Shown piece by piece: positions 60,282 through 64,000 of a stretch of DNA of 64,000 nt; within the stretch, counting starts at the first letter, position 1, and each line of letters begins with the position of its first letter. A model generated the notes under the pieces. That model did not search any database. It had not been told where the DNA came from and was given only the letters and a program-made list of their open reading frames with translations. Source of the DNA: Maricaulis maris (lineage in GTDB: Bacteria > Pseudomonadota > Alphaproteobacteria > Caulobacterales > Maricaulaceae); the NCBI RefSeq assembly GCF_036322705.1, contig NZ_AP027270.1, forward strand, positions 310,001 through 374,000, read 5' to 3'. The position numbers and the translations under genes were made by a program.

Positions 60282-62945
60282 ATGTATCGCGCCATTCTGT
60301 CTGCCAGTCTTTTTCTGATCACCGCGACCGGAGCCGGATTGGCTCAGACGTCTCCCTTCGAGGTTCGCTATGATCCGGCGATCCCGGATTCCCGTACCGC
60401 GTTCGGCTATGATTTTGGCGAGGAGATCACCCCGCCTGAAGACGCGATCGACTATCTCTACACGCTCGAAGCGGCCGCCCCGGATCGCGTCAGCGTGGTC
60501 GAGTACGCGCGCAGCTGGGAAGGCCGCCCGCTGGCCTATGCCATTATCGCCAGCCCCGATGTGCTCGCCCGGGCCGATGATATTCGTGCGGGTCTGGCCA
60601 GTCTCGCGGATCCGCGCGGGCTCGATGCGGCCAGTCGCGAGGCGCTGATTGCGGACCTGCCCGCGGTCGTCTGGCTGTCCTATGGCGTCCACGGCAATGA
60701 GATTTCCTCGACCGACGCTGGCTTGCGCACCGCCTATCACCTGCTGGCGGCCCAGGACGATCCCATGGTCGACACCATTCTCGAGAACACGATTGTGGTC
60801 GTCGACCCGACCCAGAACCCGGATGGTCGCAATCGCTTCATCCAGTCCTTCCGCGCTGCCCGTGGTCTGGACTCCAGCGACGATCGCTATACGGCCGAGC
60901 ATGACGAGCCGTGGCCGGGCGGGCGCTATAATCACTACCTCTTCGACCTCAATCGTGACTGGTTCGCACGGACCCAGCCGGAGACCCGCGGACGGACCGA
61001 CGCCATTCTCGACTGGCGCCCGGTCGTCGTGGTCGACGCGCATGAGATGAGCGGTGACAGCACCTATTTCTTCGCGCCCTCGGCCGAACCCTTCAATCCG
61101 GAGATCGTCCAGTCGCAGCGCGATGCGCAGGCGCTGATTGGTCGCAATCACGGTGAGTGGTTCGACCGTTTCGGCTATGCCTATTTTACGCGCGAGGTCT
61201 ATGACGCCTTCTATCCGGGCTATGGTGACATGTGGCCGACCCTGCAGGGCGCGGTCGCCATGACTTACGAGCAGGGCTCAGCCCGTGGTCTGGAATGGCG
61301 TCGCCGCGATGGCTCGCTGCTGACCTATGCCGATGGTGTTGACCACCATTTCGTTGCCTCACTTTCCACCGCTCAGGTCGTGGCCGAGAACCGCGCCCGT
61401 TTCCTCTCGGATTTCGTCGCCTTCCGGGCCGGCGCGGCCTCGAGCTCGGATGATCCGCAGGCGATGATGCTGTCGATTGCCGGCAATCGCTGGGGTGCCG
61501 AGCGCATGGCTCGCAATCTGGCTGCCCAGGGGATCGAAGTCGGCCGGGTTGCCCCGGGCAGCTCCGCCTGTGGTGTAAGGTTTGAAGAGGGCGGCTTCCT
61601 GGTCCGCTTCGACCAGCCGTCTGGCCGTCTGGCCCGCACGCTTCTGGAAGCGACGACCGATCTGCCGGCCGACTTCATGGCGGAGCAGGAACGTCGCCGC
61701 GATGAGGGGCTCGGTCATGAACTCTACGATGTGACCGCCTGGTCGTTGCCACTGATGAATAATGTCGAGGCCACTACCTGCCGCCGCACGCCCTCGATCG
61801 CCACCGAGGCCGTCGAGCCGGAAATGCCGATCGAGCGTGTGACCACGACCGACAGCGCCGAGTGGGGGTATGTGATCCCGTGGACCGATGCCGGTCAGGC
61901 CCGCCTGGTTGCGGCGCTGGGGCAGGCTGGCGTCGCCATGCGCACGACGGATGCGCCTTTCCGTATCGGCGAACGTCGTTTCCCGCGCGGCTCCGTCGTG
62001 GTGCCGCGGCATGGCGCGCCGGATGATCTTGACGCCCTGATCAATCGCCTCGCCGCCGAGAGTGGTGCCCGCTTTGAAGGCATGGCCTCGAGCTGGGTCG
62101 ATGAAGGCCCCAATCCGGGCAGCGCCAATTTCCGCACCCTGCGCGCGCCCAGCGTCGCCATGCTGTGGGACGAGGGTACCGATCCGACGTCGGCTGGCGC
62201 CACGCGTTATGTGCTGGAACGCCGATACGATATTCCCGTCTCGGTGATCCGGACCTCGTCCGTCGGCCGGGCCCAGCTCGGCAATTACGATGTTCTGATC
62301 CTGCCCGAGCAGGGCTATGGCGGTTTGGCCGACGCGCTGGGCAGCTCCGGCGCCAGCGCGATCCGTGATTTCGTCCGTGAGGGCGGAGTCGTGGTCGGCC
62401 TCGGTGATGCCACGCGCTGGCTGGCCTCGGCCGATGTTGCGCTGATCCCGGCCCAGCGTGAGCGGGCTGCCGATGCGCCGCGCGACGGCGCGGCTCCCTC
62501 CGGACAGGTCATCGACGGAACGGTTCTGTCGGATGAGGCCGAGCTGCGGGTGCTCGAGGCGGAAACCGGCGCCCTGCCGGATAGTTCGCCCGGTGCCCTG
62601 GTCAGCGTAGTCGCCAATCCCGAGGCCTGGATGTCAGCCGGATATACCGGGGGGGCAACGGCCCTGGTGATGGGGTCCGATATCTATGCCCCGGTCTCGA
62701 TGGGCGATGCGACCACGGCGCTGCGCTTTGACGCGCGTGGCGCCCTGCTTGAGGGCGGGTATCTGTGGGACGAGTATGCCGACCAGCTGGCCCTGAAGCC
62801 CTTCGTCCTGTCGACCAGCCAGGGGGCCGGTCAGGTGGTTGCAATTACGCAGTCGCCGACCACGCGGGCTTATCTGGAAGGTCTGGACCTGCTGCTGCTG
62901 AACGCCGTTCTGCTGGGACCGGCGCAGTCACGCGCTTTGCGCTAG
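60282..62945 (+). CDS. M14-family zinc carboxypeptidase, secreted
   Basis: An 887-residue exported metallopeptidase. A signal peptide (about 1-21, GAGLAQ) precedes the M14 domain (about 45-370), with zinc ligands His137 and Glu140 in YGVHGNE, His254 in VDAHEMSG, and the catalytic Glu330 in MTYEQGSARG. PTQNPDGRNRF and FDLNRDWF are also typical. The rest (about 390-887) is a large C-terminal part with a glutamine-amidotransferase-like or alpha/beta section (NYDVLILPEQGYGG, VREGGVVVGLGDA). It likely degrades peptides outside the cytoplasm. A terminator hairpin follows the stop. It starts 74 bases after the alkylsulfatase-type gene. Confidence 0.92.
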   Translation: MYRAILSASLFLITATGAGLAQTSPFEVRYDPAIPDSRTAFGYDFGEEITPPEDAIDYLYTLEAAAPDRVSVVEYARSWEGRPLAYAIIASPDVLARADDIRAGLASLADPRGLDAASREALIADLPAVVWLSYGVHGNEISSTDAGLRTAYHLLAAQDDPMVDTILENTIVVVDPTQNPDGRNRFIQSFRAARGLDSSDDRYTAEHDEPWPGGRYNHYLFDLNRDWFARTQPETRGRTDAILDWRPVVVVDAHEMSGDSTYFFAPSAEPFNPEIVQSQRDAQALIGRNHGEWFDRFGYAYFTREVYDAFYPGYGDMWPTLQGAVAMTYEQGSARGLEWRRRDGSLLTYADGVDHHFVASLSTAQVVAENRARFLSDFVAFRAGAASSSDDPQAMMLSIAGNRWGAERMARNLAAQGIEVGRVAPGSSACGVRFEEGGFLVRFDQPSGRLARTLLEATTDLPADFMAEQERRRDEGLGHELYDVTAWSLPLMNNVEATTCRRTPSIATEAVEPEMPIERVTTTDSAEWGYVIPWTDAGQARLVAALGQAGVAMRTTDAPFRIGERRFPRGSVVVPRHGAPDDLDALINRLAAESGARFEGMASSWVDEGPNPGSANFRTLRAPSVAMLWDEGTDPTSAGATRYVLERRYDIPVSVIRTSSVGRAQLGNYDVLILPEQGYGGLADALGSSGASAIRDFVREGGVVVGLGDATRWLASADVALIPAQRERAADAPRDGAAPSGQVIDGTVLSDEAELRVLEAETGALPDSSPGALVSVVANPEAWMSAGYTGGATALVMGSDIYAPVSMGDATTALRFDARGALLEGGYLWDEYADQLALKPFVLSTSQGAGQVVAITQSPTTRAYLEGLDLLLLNAVLLGPAQSRALR

Positions 62946-62956
62946 GCGGACATCGC

Positions 62957-62990
62957 AAGGCGGATTGGTCTGGCATGGCCAATCCGCCGT
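62957..62990. terminator. bidirectional hairpin between M14 and Uup genes
   Basis: A stem of 10 perfect pairs (62959-62968 with 62979-62988), extendable by a G-T and a C-G pair, lies between two convergent genes. Loop TGGCAT. It could terminate both; T-runs are weak. Confidence 0.65.
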
Positions 62991-63034
62991 CCGTCCTGTT
63001 CGGGGTTCGGCGTCATCACCGCTGAGTGCGAAGG

Positions 63035-64000
63035 CTATCCTTCGATTTCCTCGCGCAAGGCTTCCAGCTCGAGCCAGCGGTCTTCCTTGTCGGAACGTTC
63101 CTGGATCGCGGCGCCGAGGCGCTTGGAGACCTGGGCGAAGCGCACGCTGTCGGAAAACAGCTTGGGGTCGGCCATGTCCTGCTCCAGTTGCGCGATCTCG
63201 CTGCTCAAGGCCTCGATTTCCGCCGGCAGGAGTTTGAGCGCGTAGCGATCCTTGTTGGCCATCCGGCGCCGTTCGGGTTTGGCCGCGGGGGCAGGTGTCG
63301 CAGCACTGCTCGAGGTTCTGCCAGCGGCCTTGCCACGCTTGTCGAGTGCCGAGACCCCGGCGCCGCGCTGGGCGACCATGTCCGAATATCCACCGGCATA
63401 TTCCTGCCAGACACCATCGCCTTCGGCGATGATCACAGAGGTGCAGCAGCGGTCGAGGAAATCGCGGTCGTGCGAGACGAGGAAGACCGTGCCGGCATAA
63501 TCCGCGATCAGGCCCTGCAGGAGATCCAGCGTCTCCAGGTCAAGGTCATTGGTCGGTTCGTCGAGCACGAGAAGGTTGGACGGCAGGGCGAGGGCGCGGG
63601 CCAGCATGATGCGGGCGCGCTCGCCGCCGGACAGGACATGGACCGGGGTGTTGGCCTGTTCCGGCGGGAACAGGAAGTCCTTCATATAGGCCATGACATG
63701 CTTGGTCTTGCCGCCGACCTCGACCTGCTGGCCGCTGCCCTGGGTGAGGGCCTCCGACAGGGTCCAGTCGTCCTTCAGGGCGAGACGTTTCTGGTCGAGC
63801 GAGGCAATCTCGAGCTTGGTGCCGAGACGGACGGAGCCTTCGTCGGGTTCAAGCTGGCCGGTCAGGATATTGAGCAGCGTGGTCTTGCCGGCGCCATTGG
63901 GACCGACGAGGCCGATACGGGCATTGCGGGCGATCTTGGTCGAGAAATCCTTGACGATGTCACGCTCGCCATAGCGCAGCGAGACCGACTTGGCCTCGGC
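63035..64000 (-). CDS. uup: ABC-F ATPase, Uup type (N-terminus cut by window edge)
   Basis: The last 321 residues of a soluble ABC-F protein; the reading frame is still open at base 64000, so the first ATPase domain and start are outside. The second ATPase domain shows Walker A GPNGAGKTT, the signature LSGGERARIMLARAL, Walker B LLVLDEPTNDLD and the switch His in SHDRDF. A charged, Ala/Pro-rich linker leads to a C-terminal coiled coil (last 75 residues, LPAEIEALSSEIAQLEQDM and WLELEALREEI) that marks Uup among ABC-F proteins and binds nucleic acids. ABC-F proteins act on ribosomes or, for Uup, also on DNA junctions. Identity is strong although partial. Confidence 0.88.
   Translation of the reverse strand, partial: AEAKSVSLRYGERDIVKDFSTKIARNARIGLVGPNGAGKTTLLNILTGQLEPDEGSVRLGTKLEIASLDQKRLALKDDWTLSEALTQGSGQQVEVGGKTKHVMAYMKDFLFPPEQANTPVHVLSGGERARIMLARALALPSNLLVLDEPTNDLDLETLDLLQGLIADYAGTVFLVSHDRDFLDRCCTSVIIAEGDGVWQEYAGGYSDMVAQRGAGVSALDKRGKAAGRTSSSAATPAPAAKPERRRMANKDRYALKLLPAEIEALSSEIAQLEQDMADPKLFSDSVRFAQVSKRLGAAIQERSDKEDRWLELEALREEIEG

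Noticed and set aside
1-64000. tRNA, rRNA, CRISPR arrays, insertion sequences, integrases or attachment sites
   Set aside because: I looked for cloverleaf-like segments, regularly spaced repeats and transposase motifs and saw none. A dedicated search (tRNAscan, Infernal, ISfinder) would be needed to exclude small RNAs.

Overview
The window is 64 kb of GC-rich, densely packed chromosome. Gene content fits a free-living marine alphaproteobacterium of the Caulobacterales/Maricaulales type (Maricaulis-like): two large TonB-dependent receptors, TamA/TamB, an Entner-Doudoroff operon, a TPR-sulfotransferase, cyclic-di-GMP signalling and broad lipid catabolism. The genus is inferred from gene content only. 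I found no tRNA, rRNA, CRISPR array, insertion sequence or integrase. The two ends cut through proC (left) and an ABC-F/Uup ATPase (right).

Layout. (1) 1-2196: proline synthesis, proC and proB divergent. (2) 2367-26737: a long lipid/CoA-thioester catabolic region: TesB-type thioesterase, thiolase plus CMD-family protein, a six-gene operon (MFS, SCP2-type thiolase-like protein, DUF35 partner, two dissimilar acyl-CoA dehydrogenases, second MFS), a TonB receptor, an unusual tandem-TetR regulator, an ACAD10/11-like kinase, SDR, thioesterase, DUF3089 hydrolase, acyl-CoA synthetase, fused enoyl-CoA hydratase/3-hydroxyacyl-CoA dehydrogenase, CaiB-type CoA transferase and MarR. A shared candidate operator (ATCGAAT-N4-GGTATGCA) lies at two of its promoters. 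(3) 27080-33391: second TonB receptor, TPR-sulfotransferase and BCCT transporter.

(4) 33500-37930: a compact four-gene set for an outer-membrane DUF3034 protein, a truncated haemoglobin with a signal peptide, a periplasmic cupredoxin-like protein and a membrane GGDEF/EAL protein whose GGDEF half is degenerate. It looks like a periplasmic haem/copper redox or gas-sensing unit tied to c-di-GMP turnover. (5) 37908-47183, minus strand: ZntB-type transporter, MscS channel, TamB, TamA, HemN. (6) 47389-51460: zwf-pgl-edd behind a perfect palindrome that matches the E. coli GntR operator consensus.

(7) 51526-58047: a DUF3108 protein, then a three-gene operon of TIR-TM-TPR protein, unknown 202-residue protein and TPR/SLOG-like/class III cyclase-homology protein, ending tail-to-tail and overlapping a Crp-family regulator. 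This is the best candidate for an undescribed signalling or defence module. (8) 58228-64000: a lipoprotein of the SdsA alkylsulfatase type, a large secreted M14-family metallopeptidase and the Uup fragment.
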